A DNA stretch of 64,000 nt from assembly GCF_017114985.1 (NCBI RefSeq), contig NZ_JABXKP010000039.1, positions 128,263-192,262 on the forward strand. Direction: 5' to 3'. Shown piece after piece: positions 32,802 to 42,450 of the stretch. Every line of letters starts with the position of its first letter. The first letter of the stretch is position 1. Made by a program: the position numbers and the translations under genes. Source of the stretch: Nostoc sp. JL33 (GTDB lineage Bacteria; Cyanobacteriota; Cyanobacteriia; Cyanobacteriales; Nostocaceae). Under the pieces are notes generated by a model. It was given only the letters and a program-made list of their open reading frames with translations. It ran no database searches and had not been told where the DNA came from.

Positions 32802-34292
32802 TTAAGTACTAAAAAGAATTTGTCCGTTGACTATTGCCACTAATTTTACTCTCAATGGGCCGGCTGTATAAGTGTCCTCTGCGGCGATCGCTTTGATCTC
32901 CAATGGTTGATTATACTGTCTTAATTGGGTGACAAAGCGCAGAAAAGTCCCGTCTACTTGCACATTTTCGATAATTCCGGCATTACGCGCACGAAATTGG
33001 GAAGCAGAAATCAGTAGTTCCAGGCGCTGCTGTAACTGATAGGATGTCATGGTTTTGGAATCGGTAGTAGTTGTGGCCAGCACTGCGCCTCCCGAAAAAA
33101 CCAATTGATTCCGAGCTGTATCGGCGAAAAATTCTATCTGCTTTTCTCCCCTGACGTAATTACCAGCCGAGAAAATTCGCACCACGTATTCTTGACCATC
33201 GCCAATCTGCTTGCTCAACTGGTCAACCCTATCCTGGGTTACGCGCAGTAGCTTTACATTTACAACATTTCCACCCGGCTCACTTAATTCCAGGTTGGCG
33301 TTGCGATTGGCTTCTTGTAAAAGTTGTACCACTGCCTGACGAGCAGCACCAGGTTGGGTAACACGAATGACACCAGCAGACAGAACTTGACCGCGAACTA
33401 AGGCTAGCTTACCCAGACGCAGGTCGCGGTAGGATTGATAATATTTTTCCAGCCTTGCAACTTCCAGTTCTAGTTGCTCCTGTTGTCCTTCCAATTCTTT
33501 GAGGCGTGATTCCCGTGTGGCAATCACTTGCTCTCGCGCTGCAACTTCTAGATTACGCTTTTGAATTAGTTGATCGAGTTGGGCAATTTTTTGATCGCGC
33601 TGTTCTATAACTTCTTGGCGATTAGCGAGTTCGCGATCGCGTTTTTCAATAGCTGTTTTGGCATCGCCAATGGCTTTTTTAGCTTCAGCATACAAGCGTT
33701 GACGTTCTGTCTTCAGTAGCTCAACTGCCGCCTGTAGCTGCTTTCTTTGATTATAAACACTTTGGAGTTCAGCTATGGCTTTTTGATACTGAGTTACAAC
33801 TTGTTCTAGCTGACCTTGAGTGCGTTGGAGTTGAGTTTGAGTTTGGGCTTGTTGATTAATGGTGCGGTTCAACTGAGCTTGTGTTTGGCGTTGTTTGGCA
33901 TTCGCCGCCTGCAAGGATTGATTGATTACCTGCAAGTCTTGTTGTGCCTTTGCTTGGGCAATTCTTGCTTGATTTAGCTCACTCTCTACCTGACTTTTCT
34001 GAGTTTCTGCGGTTTTTAGCTGTTCCCGCTTCTGCCTTAGGTCTGTTTGAATATCCTCCAACTCAAAGACTCCCTTTCGTAAGCCTTCGTCGGCAGCGAA
34101 TAAAATCCCTAATGTTGATGCTGAAATCAAACCACCCGTAAAAATTGTTACCAGTACAGCAGTATTTTTTGGACGAAGATTAAAAAGTGAGAGGCGGGCT
34201 TTGCCAACTCGTGTGCCGATGCGATCGCCCACGGTGGCAATTACGCCTCCCAGAATTAAAATTGCTGCGATGAGGATGTATCCGGTGGTCAT
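32802..34292 (-). CDS. DUF3084 family membrane coiled-coil protein
   Basis: This is 496 residues. It has two N-terminal transmembrane helices (about 4-22 and 45-66), with GDRIGTRVGKARLSLFNLRP between them. A long Gln/Glu/Lys/Ala-rich coiled coil follows at about 75-285 with heptad character, then a beta-rich C-terminal domain (about 295-496). It matches the cyanobacteria-centred DUF3084 family of unknown function. The architecture suggests an envelope or cell-structure scaffold, but that is inference. The YqgF-like gene follows on the same strand. Confidence 0.88.
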   Translation of the reverse strand: MTTGYILIAAILILGGVIATVGDRIGTRVGKARLSLFNLRPKNTAVLVTIFTGGLISASTLGILFAADEGLRKGVFELEDIQTDLRQKREQLKTAETQKSQVESELNQARIAQAKAQQDLQVINQSLQAANAKQRQTQAQLNRTINQQAQTQTQLQRTQGQLEQVVTQYQKAIAELQSVYNQRKQLQAAVELLKTERQRLYAEAKKAIGDAKTAIEKRDRELANRQEVIEQRDQKIAQLDQLIQKRNLEVAAREQVIATRESRLKELEGQQEQLELEVARLEKYYQSYRDLRLGKLALVRGQVLSAGVIRVTQPGAARQAVVQLLQEANRNANLELSEPGGNVVNVKLLRVTQDRVDQLSKQIGDGQEYVVRIFSAGNYVRGEKQIEFFADTARNQLVFSGGAVLATTTTDSKTMTSYQLQQRLELLISASQFRARNAGIIENVQVDGTFLRFVTQLRQYNQPLEIKAIAAEDTYTAGPLRVKLVAIVNGQILFST

Positions 34293-34460
34293 CTTTAGCT
34301 ACCGAAATCCTTCCAGATACAGCCTACTACTTTTAAGCATTGTCTGTGGAGAAGTGGAGATTGGCAATAGCTGAAATTGCTCAATTTTAGATTTACCTCT
34401 AGCTATTAGTGTCATTTTTCAAAACACAACACGCGCCGACTCCCCTTTCTCCAATTGTTT

Positions 34461-35132
34461 TTATGTGAACTGCCTACTTAAAGTAACAGGTTTATGCACA
34501 GTAATCTTCTTTTTGTGGATAGAAATCATCTTTTTTTCACGCAAATCCCCCAGTAGCCTAGTAACGGTAACACGAGTCGAACCAATTGCCTCGGCGATCG
34601 CTTGATGAGATAACTTCAGATCAATAGTGATCCCATCTGCACAAGGAACCCCAAAATCCCGACAAAGAATTAACAAAAAACTCACCAACCTAGAACCCAT
34701 ATCTCGGTGAGCGAGAGTTTCAATCATCATCTCTGTCTGTAAAATGCGCGAAGACAGACCTCGCAGCATTAACATTGATAATTCTGGATTTTCCTTGAGT
34801 GCTAGCTCGACCTGTTCAATTGGCGCTGACAGTAATTCCACAGGCGTAAATGCAACCGCATGGTAAAACCGATCCGACTTATTTCCCGTCAGCAATGACA
34901 ATACACCAAAAACACTATTTTCCCGGAGCAGCGCTACCGTTATTTCCTCTCCTGCCTCGTACACCCTGGAAAGCTTAACAGCACCTTTCAAAAGAAAATA
35001 AACTCGTTCGGCAGGATCGCCAGGAAAAAAGATCGTTTTATTGCGTTCAAACGTTTCCACAACTGGCGGAAACGCCCCGGTCGCCATCTGACGAAATACA
35101 TTTGCTAGGGCTTTATCTTGTGTCACGATCAT
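34461..35132 (-). CDS. ntcA: global nitrogen regulator NtcA
   Basis: This 223-residue CRP/FNR-family activator starts [20 protein letters not shown]. It has the effector-binding beta-barrel with the [20 protein letters not shown] core, a long dimer helix, and a C-terminal helix-turn-helix of which [20 protein letters not shown] is the DNA-reading part. NtcA senses 2-oxoglutarate (with PipX) and controls nitrogen assimilation and heterocyst genes. The open frame extends to 35150, but ATG 35132 is the family start and has an AGGGAG ribosome site just upstream. A perfect NtcA box lies 89 bases upstream. It is divergent from fabI, as I recall for Anabaena. Confidence 0.97.
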   Translation of the reverse strand: MIVTQDKALANVFRQMATGAFPPVVETFERNKTIFFPGDPAERVYFLLKGAVKLSRVYEAGEEITVALLRENSVFGVLSLLTGNKSDRFYHAVAFTPVELLSAPIEQVELALKENPELSMLMLRGLSSRILQTEMMIETLAHRDMGSRLVSFLLILCRDFGVPCADGITIDLKLSHQAIAEAIGSTRVTVTRLLGDLREKKMISIHKKKITVHKPVTLSRQFT

Positions 35133-35220
35133 CTCCCTTCCCCTACCCAATGCCGGAAAAACAAAAACTGATTACCTAAGAATACACCCGAAAAATGAAT
35201 AAAGCACCGTCAACCTTTCT

Positions 35221-35234
35221 GTACTTTCCTATAC
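35221..35234 (-). promoter_or_regulatory. NtcA-binding site upstream of ntcA
   Basis: GTA-N8-TAC is exact on both strands (GTACTTTCCTATAC on plus). On the minus strand a -10-like TATTCAT starts about 21 bases downstream, the spacing of class II NtcA-activated promoters. It implies autoregulation of ntcA. Confidence 0.75.
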
Positions 35235-35512
35235 TCAAACTAATCTCTTCATAACTCTTTGTTTATAATGATACATAATTCTTGATCCTTTCAGCTACTA
35301 ATTGTTGATAAGTAGTCACAATAGCTGTATTAAAAAGGGTTTTTTGAAGAACAAATAAAGATAATTTGACAATATCTTTAGGAAAAATCAAGAATTTTGT
35401 CACAGCAAACACCCTTACCAATATTCATTTTTGCAAATCCTGTGTAAAACAAAGACAAAACGCGCCTCAGATTCTAGTATGCTCCTAATGATCGATCGCA
35501 TTAACAATTTCT

Positions 35513-36289
35513 ATGCTGAATCTGACTGGAAAAAATGCCCTTGTTACAGGTATTGCCAATAACCGCTCGATCGCCTGGGGTATCGCCCAACAGCTGCACA
35601 AAGCCGGAGCAAACCTGGGTATTACCTACCTGCCGGATGAACGTGGCAAGATGGAGAAAAAAGTCGCGGAGTTGGTAGAACCCCTCAACCCCAGCTTATT
35701 TCTTCCCTGTAATGTCCAAAATGATCAACAGATTCAATCTACCTTTGAGACAATCCGCGAACAGTGGGGAAAGCTAGATATCCTGATCCATTGTCTTGCT
35801 TTTGCCAGCAAAGACGATTTAACTGGAGATTTTAGCCAAACCTCTCGTTCTGGCTTCAATACCGCCTTAGAAATCAGTACCTACTCGCTGGTGCAGTTAA
35901 CTGGTGCAGCGAAACCTTTGATGACACAGGGAGGTAGTATCGTCACTTTGACATATTTAGGCGGTGTCAGAGCAATTCCTAACTATAATGTCATGGGAGT
36001 TGCCAAAGCGGGGTTAGAAATGAGTGTGCGTTACCTGGCCGCAGAACTAGGGCCACAAAATATCCGCGTCAATGCCATCTCCGCAGGCCCCATCCGCACC
36101 TTAGCATCTTCAGCAGTGGGCGGAATATTGGATATGATTCATCATGTAGAAGAAGTAGCTCCGCTACGACGCACCGTCACTCAGCTAGAAGTGGGCAACG
36201 CGGCGGCTTTCTTATGTAGTGATTTGTCCAGTGGCATTACCGGACAAGTTCTGTATGTAGATGCAGGATATGAAATTATGGGAATGTGA
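35513..36289 (+). CDS. fabI: enoyl-[acyl-carrier-protein] reductase (NADH)
   Basis: This 258-residue short-chain dehydrogenase catalyses the last reduction in each fatty-acid elongation cycle. Motifs are the unusual FabI nucleotide loop GIANNRSIAWGIA (residues 13-25) and the catalytic Y148 and Y158-x6-K165 (YNVMGVAK). The C-terminus GITGQVLYVDAGYEIMGM is typical. It is divergent from ntcA with a 380-base shared regulatory region, and 95 bases upstream of hisB, with heptamer repeats between. Confidence 0.95.
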   Translation: MLNLTGKNALVTGIANNRSIAWGIAQQLHKAGANLGITYLPDERGKMEKKVAELVEPLNPSLFLPCNVQNDQQIQSTFETIREQWGKLDILIHCLAFASKDDLTGDFSQTSRSGFNTALEISTYSLVQLTGAAKPLMTQGGSIVTLTYLGGVRAIPNYNVMGVAKAGLEMSVRYLAAELGPQNIRVNAISAGPIRTLASSAVGGILDMIHHVEEVAPLRRTVTQLEVGNAAAFLCSDLSSGITGQVLYVDAGYEIMGM

Positions 36290-36298
36290 CGCGATAAA

Positions 36299-36378
36299 GT
36301 TATGAGTTATGAGTTATGAATTTTTAACTCCTAACTCCTCACTCCTCACTCCTAACTCCTAACTCCTAACTCCTTCCA
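36299..36378. repeat. GAGTTAT and CTAACTC heptamer repeats
   Basis: GTTATGA units (36300-36318) are followed by a run of CCTAACT/CCTCACT heptamers (36326-36374) filling the fabI-hisB spacer to within a few bases of the hisB start. A fold-back between the two arms is possible. Confidence 0.85.
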
Positions 36379-36384
36379 CTCCCT

Positions 36385-37020
36385 ATGCAAATTAGCAAAC
36401 TTAATTCAAACTACGACCAGTCAACTAAAACGCCTCGGATTGCCACTGTTCACCGCACCACTGGTGAAACTGATGTGCAAGTTACCATCAACCTGGATGG
36501 TAGAGGAACTTGCACAGCAGCAACAGGCATTCCGTTTTTGAATCATATGTTGCATCAAATTGCCTCCCACGGGCTGATTGATATAGATGTCCAAGCCAAG
36601 GGAGACTGGGAAATTGATGACCATCACACCAACGAAGATGTAGGCATTACCTTAGGGCAAGCTTTGAACCAAGCACTAGGCGACAGAAAAGGCATTGTCC
36701 GCTTTGGTAATTTTCTCGCACCACTAGATGAAGCTTTAGTTCAGGTAGCGCTAGACTTTTCTGGACGTCCTCACCTCAGCTACGGCTTGCAAATTCCTAC
36801 TCAACGGGTAGGAAGCTATGACACCCAATTAGTGCGAGAATTCTTTGTGGCACTGGTGAACCATAGCCAAATGACACTGCACATTCGGCAACTGGATGGC
36901 ACTAATTCCCATCACATTATTGAAGCAACATTTAAGGCGTTTGCGAGGGCAACGCGGCTGGCGCTGGAAATCGACCCCCGTCGTGCTGGCCTGATTCCCA
37001 GTTCTAAGGGCGTTTTGTAA
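36385..37020 (+). CDS. hisB: imidazoleglycerol-phosphate dehydratase
   Basis: This 211-residue enzyme carries out the sixth step of histidine biosynthesis. The manganese-binding motifs are [14 protein letters not shown] (about residues 72-85) and [16 protein letters not shown] (about 173-188); [13 protein letters not shown] (about 52-64) and DFSGRPH are conserved. It has monofunctional length with no phosphatase domain, as in cyanobacteria and plants. The N-terminal 14 residues are variable. It probably shares a transcript with fabI. Confidence 0.96.
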   Translation: MQISKLNSNYDQSTKTPRIATVHRTTGETDVQVTINLDGRGTCTAATGIPFLNHMLHQIASHGLIDIDVQAKGDWEIDDHHTNEDVGITLGQALNQALGDRKGIVRFGNFLAPLDEALVQVALDFSGRPHLSYGLQIPTQRVGSYDTQLVREFFVALVNHSQMTLHIRQLDGTNSHHIIEATFKAFARATRLALEIDPRRAGLIPSSKGVL

Positions 37021-37165
37021 AGCTAGCCAGAGTTACTTACCAGGACTGAAATTTATTTATGCTACTCTGTTTGCAATAATTGACACACTGCTCTGTGATG
37101 GTTATTATCAGCGTACCGGGTAACTTGTAATTAATACCAAGCTGGTAAATGGTAGTTGAACCGAG

Positions 37166-38149
37166 ATGAAGTCTGTTGCAGATGACCCTGATTCTCAACT
37201 TAGTACGACCGACACTCCGCCAGTAGTCCTAACTTCTGAGTTGCGAAAAGTCTATCGCACTGGTTTTTGGCTAAATCAAAAAGTCGTATGTCTCAAAAAC
37301 TGTTCTTTAACAGTTTACAAAGGTGAAACCTTTGGGTTGCTGGGGCCAAATGGTGCGGGTAAAACCACCCTTTTAAAATTGTTGCTGGGAATTATTCGTC
37401 CTACCTCTGGACGGGGATTATTATTGGGTAAACCCATAGGCGATCGCAGTGTTAAGCAACATATCGGCTATCTGCCAGAAAATCCCTATTTGTATGACTA
37501 TCTCACCGGCTGGGAGTTTTTGCAGCTAGCCGCTGGGTTATTCCAAATTCCCAACAGCGTACAACGCCAACGCATTCCCCAACTGCTGGAATTAGTGGGT
37601 TTATCCCAAGGGGATGCCCGTAAAAAGCTCCTGCGCCGCTATTCTAAAGGAATGCTACAGCGTGTTGGTATGGCACAGGCGCTAATTAACGAGCCAGATT
37701 TGGTTTTTCTAGATGAACCAATGTCTGGTCTTGATCCGGTGGGACGCTACCAAATGCGGGAAATTATCCTGGCGCTAAAAGCAGCAGGCAAGACGATTTT
37801 TTTCAACAGCCACATTCTTAGTGAAGTAGAACAGATTTGCGATCGCATTGCCATCCTCGCTCAAGGTGAATTAATTTGCTCTGGTTCCCTGAATGAACTC
37901 TTAGGCGGGGAAAACACATATCACGTTAAAGGTCAAGGTGGTGACTGGGAAATTCTCAAAAAATGGATACCTACTCTCAGATTTGAGCCTGATGGTTCCT
38001 GGCAAGGTACACTACAAGATGATTACTATGATTTCCTCTCCAGTCTTCGTCTCATGGAGGGTAAAATTATTGCCATAAACTTGTCCCGTCACTCTCTAGA
38101 AGAATTTTTTATTCAACAAATCCAAAGAAAAAATAACTCACTTAATTAG
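37166..38149 (+). CDS. ABC transporter ATP-binding protein
   Basis: This 327-residue ABC ATPase of the drug/polysaccharide/gliding-type (CcmA-like) group has Walker A GPNGAGKTT (about residues 65-73), Q-loop at IGYLPENPYLYD, signature YSKGMLQRVGMAQAL (about 168-182), Walker B LVFLDEPMSGLD (about 190-201) and the H-loop NSHILSE. A C-terminal 80-residue accessory domain follows. Its permease is not adjacent, since the next gene is 400 bases away and unrelated. The 38150-38555 stretch downstream is AT-rich and holds the promoter region of the export gene; I see no gene in it. Confidence 0.9.
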   Translation: MKSVADDPDSQLSTTDTPPVVLTSELRKVYRTGFWLNQKVVCLKNCSLTVYKGETFGLLGPNGAGKTTLLKLLLGIIRPTSGRGLLLGKPIGDRSVKQHIGYLPENPYLYDYLTGWEFLQLAAGLFQIPNSVQRQRIPQLLELVGLSQGDARKKLLRRYSKGMLQRVGMAQALINEPDLVFLDEPMSGLDPVGRYQMREIILALKAAGKTIFFNSHILSEVEQICDRIAILAQGELICSGSLNELLGGENTYHVKGQGGDWEILKKWIPTLRFEPDGSWQGTLQDDYYDFLSSLRLMEGKIIAINLSRHSLEEFFIQQIQRKNNSLN

Positions 38150-38555
38150 TCTTCTTGCTTCTTGCCAAAGAGTAAAATTTGGGTTACTTTTAGGAACAAA
38201 ACTCAAAATCTCTGCCTTGTTGAGTTTATCTTTCTCAAGCTAACCTACACAAAATCAAATTCCGATCTCTTTTTAAGGTTATTTGTATTTATTGGTTAAC
38301 AGAGAATTTATTGTATAAACTGCGTTTAGTTGCGTAAATCCTATATTTTTTGATAATTGCTCTATTTCAGCAGCGTTAACTTTAAGTTAACTTCACTAAA
38401 AGTTCAAATTCAATAAACAAATTTCCTCCGGAAAATCACACTTTTCTAGGAAAATAAGAGTGTCGGGGAACTTGAGTACTTAGGTATAGTCAAAATAAAA
38501 ATGTTTAGGTTTAGACAGTACTTTATTGATCGTAGTTTCAGAGTCTCAGGTAAAT

Positions 38556-40025
38556 ATGCTTAACACAAGTTTGTTTAAATTCCTAACTCAGCCAGTTGTG
38601 GGTGTGGCTTTGTTAAGTGCTGTCAATGTCGCTGTGCCATATGTCAGTCTAGCTCAGGGACAACCATTAGCACCAACTAGACAAACACCAAGCACACCAA
38701 CACAGTTAGATACTAATTATTCATTAGGAGGCGGGGATCTCATCCGTGTAAATGTATTTGAAGTACCCGAATATACAGGTGAATATCAAATTCCGCCAGG
38801 TGGAGCGATCAACCTGCCTTTAATTGGCAGTGTATCCGTTCTCGGGCTAACAGCTGAACAGGCATCTGATGAAATTGCTAGAAGATATTCTCGCTTCCTC
38901 AAACGTCCCTTAATCTCAGTCAATTTGTTATCGCCTCGTCCCATCAATATTTTCGTTGCCGGAGAGGTGACACGTCCAGGAGCTTATACTCTAAGCTTGA
39001 GCGGAGGCGCAGGGAACAATCCAGGCGTACAATATCCGACTATATTGGCAGCATTGACAACAGCGCAGGGTGTAACCTTGGCTGCGGATGTGACTCAAGT
39101 TCAATTACGGCGCAAAATAGGACGTTCTTCAGAGCAAACAGTCAGCGTCAATTTGAAGGAACTCATCGAAACAGGCAGATTATCACAGGATATTACCTTG
39201 CGGGATGGAGACACTATAGTTGTGCCAACAGCAACCAAGTTCAACGTGGCAGAATCCCGCAATATATTTGCAGCTAACTTTGCCGCCAGCCAAACCACAC
39301 CCCGCACAGTCACAATTATTGGTGAAGTTAACCGTCCCGGTTCGTATCTTGTCACCCCAGGCAACACAGATGGGCAGGCGGGCGCAACCACTAACAGTGG
39401 CACTGCCAGTCCCACTGGTCTACCAAATGTGACGCGGGTAATTCAACTAGCTGGGGGAATTACAGCACAGGCTGATGTTCGTAATCTCAAGCTACGCCGG
39501 CCGACAAGAACTGGCTCAGAACAAGCTATAGATATTAATCTTTGGCAACTATTGCAGAGTGGTGACGCCAATCAAGACATCATCGTGCAAGACGGAGATA
39601 CGATTGTTATTCCGACGGCAACTGAAATCAACCCCGCAGAAGCTACTCAATTAGCTACCACTACTTTGTCTCCTGCGCGCATTCAAGTTGGTGTGGTAGG
39701 CGAAGTTAAAAAACCAGGGTTAACAGACGTTCAGCCGAATAGCTCTTTAAATCAAGTTATACTCGCTGCTGGCGGATTTAATGATGCCAGATCTAGTAGC
39801 GATGCTGTTGATTTGATTCGCCTTAATCCTAATGGTTCTGTCACTAAACGTATAGTAAAAGTGGATTTCTCTGCTGGGATTAATGAGCAAACTAATCCTA
39901 TACTCCGTAATAATGACGTTGTGCTAGTCCAGCGATCTGGTGCAGCTAAGACTGGCGATACCATAAACACTATAACTGGACCTCTAGGTATTATCCTTAA
40001 TCTTCTGAACATTTTCGGACTCTAG
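38556..40025 (+). CDS. polysaccharide export protein (Wza-like, SLBB domains)
   Basis: This is 489 residues. The N-terminal signal segment (about 11-33) ends near SLAQGQ, with no lipobox Cys, unlike E. coli Wza. A Poly_export domain follows (GGGDLIRVNVFEVPEYTGEY, about 58-77, with GLTAEQASDEIARRY), then three SLBB-type domains beginning VAGEVTRPGAYTL, IIGEVNRPGSYLV and VVGEVKKPGLTDV. It forms or gates the outer-membrane exit for exopolysaccharide. ATG 38556 is chosen over an upstream TTG (38526), because the signal segment begins there. It opens the exopolysaccharide locus, on the opposite strand to most of it. Confidence 0.88.
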   Translation: MLNTSLFKFLTQPVVGVALLSAVNVAVPYVSLAQGQPLAPTRQTPSTPTQLDTNYSLGGGDLIRVNVFEVPEYTGEYQIPPGGAINLPLIGSVSVLGLTAEQASDEIARRYSRFLKRPLISVNLLSPRPINIFVAGEVTRPGAYTLSLSGGAGNNPGVQYPTILAALTTAQGVTLAADVTQVQLRRKIGRSSEQTVSVNLKELIETGRLSQDITLRDGDTIVVPTATKFNVAESRNIFAANFAASQTTPRTVTIIGEVNRPGSYLVTPGNTDGQAGATTNSGTASPTGLPNVTRVIQLAGGITAQADVRNLKLRRPTRTGSEQAIDINLWQLLQSGDANQDIIVQDGDTIVIPTATEINPAEATQLATTTLSPARIQVGVVGEVKKPGLTDVQPNSSLNQVILAAGGFNDARSSSDAVDLIRLNPNGSVTKRIVKVDFSAGINEQTNPILRNNDVVLVQRSGAAKTGDTINTITGPLGIILNLLNIFGL

Positions 40026-40450
40026 TTTAAGATATACATGCAAATTGGGGGCGTTGGTCAACCCTCTTCGTCCCTAAAATTGCACTATCCTAGAATCAAA
40101 GCTCAATAGTTAAGAGTTAATATCGCTCTTCCATCACTCTGTCCAACTAAAAATCGAAGCTAACTTTTAAGCCTCATATAGTCAGAGGATTGAAGGCTTT
40201 ATTTTATAACACAATGCTATAAATCATGATTTTTTGGTCAAAAGCCTTGTGCCGTAGGAATTTTGGCTTTATTCTCTGATGATATTGATTAAAGAGCCGT
40301 AGGGTTAAAAACTGCTTTTCCCTTGGCTCCGGCGTAGCCCGTCATACCCTAGACTCTAAAACTCTCACTGAAAATTCTTAATTTGCATTGATAGGCTTTT
40401 GCAAACTTTGTTGTAAGTACTCGAATTGATTATGATAATGAGAATATTTT

Positions 40451-40487
40451 AGAAGGCAGAGGCGATAAATGCTACTCTCTGCCTTCT
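40451..40487 (+). terminator. stem-loop, terminator-like
   Basis: AGAAGGCAGAG (40451-40461) is complementary to CTCTGCCTTCT (40477-40487) with a 15-base loop; TTATG follows. A weaker AAGCCT/AGGCTT hairpin with a TTTATTTTAT tail is nearer the stop, at about 40170-40205. The 40026-40894 gap otherwise shows only a CTGGTAAT/ATTACCAG hairpin near 40664-40692 and no gene. Confidence 0.6.
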
Positions 40488-40894
40488 TTATGCTAGTTTA
40501 GTGATTCTTATTATCATAAGAATTGTTTAAGTAAATTAACTGATTTATAACAGATATACTATCTTAACCACAGATACCGCGTATACACAGTAGAATGATG
40601 TCGAATTGGAAATGACGCCATTTCTACGGTTACTTGGTGTCCATTAATGCGTGGGTCTGGATACTGGTAATTCTTCTTCAGTACTATTACCAGATAGTTG
40701 CTGTTTTTTAGAAGATAAGCTAAAAATGCATTTTATCCATATTTAGGTGAAATGCCCAGATGTAAACCGGAGAGGCTGTGTATAAATTTATATATGGCTG
40801 TTACACGACCGTATCCAATACTGAGTTACTGACTAAGGCTAGAGCTACTGACCGTTGACGATTCAGTTTTTGCAACATACCCTATTTTTTCCCT

Positions 40895-42283
40895 ATGATG
40901 ATTCATGGTTTAGGTTTTCTCGGTTTGAGCGCATCTCTTGTACTTCCCTGGGCATTAACAGGTCTGGTTCAAGGAGAGAGAATAACAGAGTCTTTAGTTA
41001 AAAATGTTCGGCAGTCATCCACTGTTCAGGAAATGCCACTACCTAGCCGCAAGCTGATCAGCGCGGTTTCAACTGCAACAACATACTATGTTAGTGGTAC
41101 GGGAAACGACAGAAATAGTGGACTCACTACCTCATCCGCCTTTAGGACAATTCAAAGGGCAGCAGATCTAACTGGCCCTGGCGACACAGTATTGATTATG
41201 AACGGAGTGTACAAAAATCCACGCAATGCTGGGAGTGTAGTAAGTATTGAACGTTCTGGAAATGCAAAAGCATGGATTAGGTATAAAGCATATCCTGGGC
41301 ATTCCCCAAAAATTCAGCACAATACATGGAGTGGTATCGGGTTGTCAAATGGAGTTTCATATATCGAGATCGACGGGCTAGAGGTCATAGGGAACAATGC
41401 CAATATAAGCCTTGGTTATGCATTAAGTCAGAAGTGGAACTCATCAAATCGGAGTACAAACGGAAGCTGCATAAACATTGAAGGACGCACTCGTCATGTT
41501 CATCACATAAATATTCTGAACAACAAAGTGCATAACTGTGGAGGAGCAGGTATCGCAGTAATCGGGGCTGATTATGTGAAGATAGATAATAACACTGTGT
41601 TTAATAACGCCTGGTATAGTGTTTATGGTTGCAGCGGCATTTCGTTGTTGATGAATTACAATTCTGACAACAACCGGGGATACAAGATGTTCGTGACCAA
41701 CAACAAGGTCTACAACAATCGCATGTACATTCCCTGGATTGAATCCGGAACAATCTCAGACGGTAATGGCATTATTGTCGATATTTCAAAACTTGGTAAA
41801 AATGGTCCATATCGAGGACGAACTTTAATTGCAAACAATATCACCTACAGGAATGGCGGTTCGGGTATTCATGCCCATCAAAGTGAGCATGTCGATATTG
41901 TCAACAACACGGCATATGCGAACGCGCAAAGTCTAAACCTTAAAAAAGGGGAAATATATGCTGGTTATTCATCTGATGTCAAGATTTTCAATAACATTAT
42001 CTATGTTTCCCGTGGTCGAAATGCGAACAGCAACATGAAGAATAACAACGTCACCTATGATTACAATCTTTACAACAAGGGTGCCGCGATCGCTGTGATG
42101 GGACCTCACGATGTTATTGGAGACCCACAGTTTGTCAATCCCTCAAATGCTGACTTTAGACTCAAAGCAAGGAGTCCGGCGATCAATAGGGGTTACTATT
42201 GGAAGAATTTGAAAACTGATTATGCAGGTAAACGCCGTCCTGCTGGTAGTGGATATGATATTGGGGCATACGAATATCGGTAA
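40895..42283 (+). CDS. secreted right-handed beta-helix protein
   Basis: This 462-residue protein has an N-terminal hydrophobic signal segment (about 2-24), an exported linker, then YYVSGTGNDRNSGLTTSSAF (about 68-87), the typical start of parallel beta-helix proteins of the pectate-lyase/NosD/choice-of-anchor type. Repeated coil motifs follow, such as INILNNKVHNC, VKIDNNTVFNN, MFVTNNKVYNN and VDIVNNTAYAN, and the C-terminal AINRGYYW..DYAGKRRPAGSGYDIGAYEY cap. It most likely binds, epimerises or cleaves the polysaccharide made by the neighbouring genes. Lyase or epimerase catalytic residues cannot be assigned by eye. Confidence 0.8.
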   Translation: MMIHGLGFLGLSASLVLPWALTGLVQGERITESLVKNVRQSSTVQEMPLPSRKLISAVSTATTYYVSGTGNDRNSGLTTSSAFRTIQRAADLTGPGDTVLIMNGVYKNPRNAGSVVSIERSGNAKAWIRYKAYPGHSPKIQHNTWSGIGLSNGVSYIEIDGLEVIGNNANISLGYALSQKWNSSNRSTNGSCINIEGRTRHVHHINILNNKVHNCGGAGIAVIGADYVKIDNNTVFNNAWYSVYGCSGISLLMNYNSDNNRGYKMFVTNNKVYNNRMYIPWIESGTISDGNGIIVDISKLGKNGPYRGRTLIANNITYRNGGSGIHAHQSEHVDIVNNTAYANAQSLNLKKGEIYAGYSSDVKIFNNIIYVSRGRNANSNMKNNNVTYDYNLYNKGAAIAVMGPHDVIGDPQFVNPSNADFRLKARSPAINRGYYWKNLKTDYAGKRRPAGSGYDIGAYEYR

Positions 42284-42341
42284 TATTAATATCATGTCCT
42301 GATATCTGCCCATAGTTTCGTCAGACTTCAGTCTACGCTTA

Positions 42342-42383
42342 CACAAAATAATAAGCTTGCCTTTGCAGGCTTATTATTTTGTG
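42342..42383. terminator. strong bidirectional terminator
   Basis: CACAAAATAATAAGC (42342-42356) pairs with GCTTATTATTTTGTG (42369-42383) across a 12-base loop. The AT-rich outer stem supplies T runs in both directions between the convergent beta-helix and kinase genes. Confidence 0.9.
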
Positions 42384-42450
42384 GCTAATTAAAATTAAAC
42401 ATCATATACCAGTTATGGTGTTCAGTCCACTTATCAGACAAAACCTTACT

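Noticed and set aside
38526-38555. TTG start for the SLBB export protein
   Set aside because: The signal segment begins right after ATG 38556, and the extra residues add nothing family-like.
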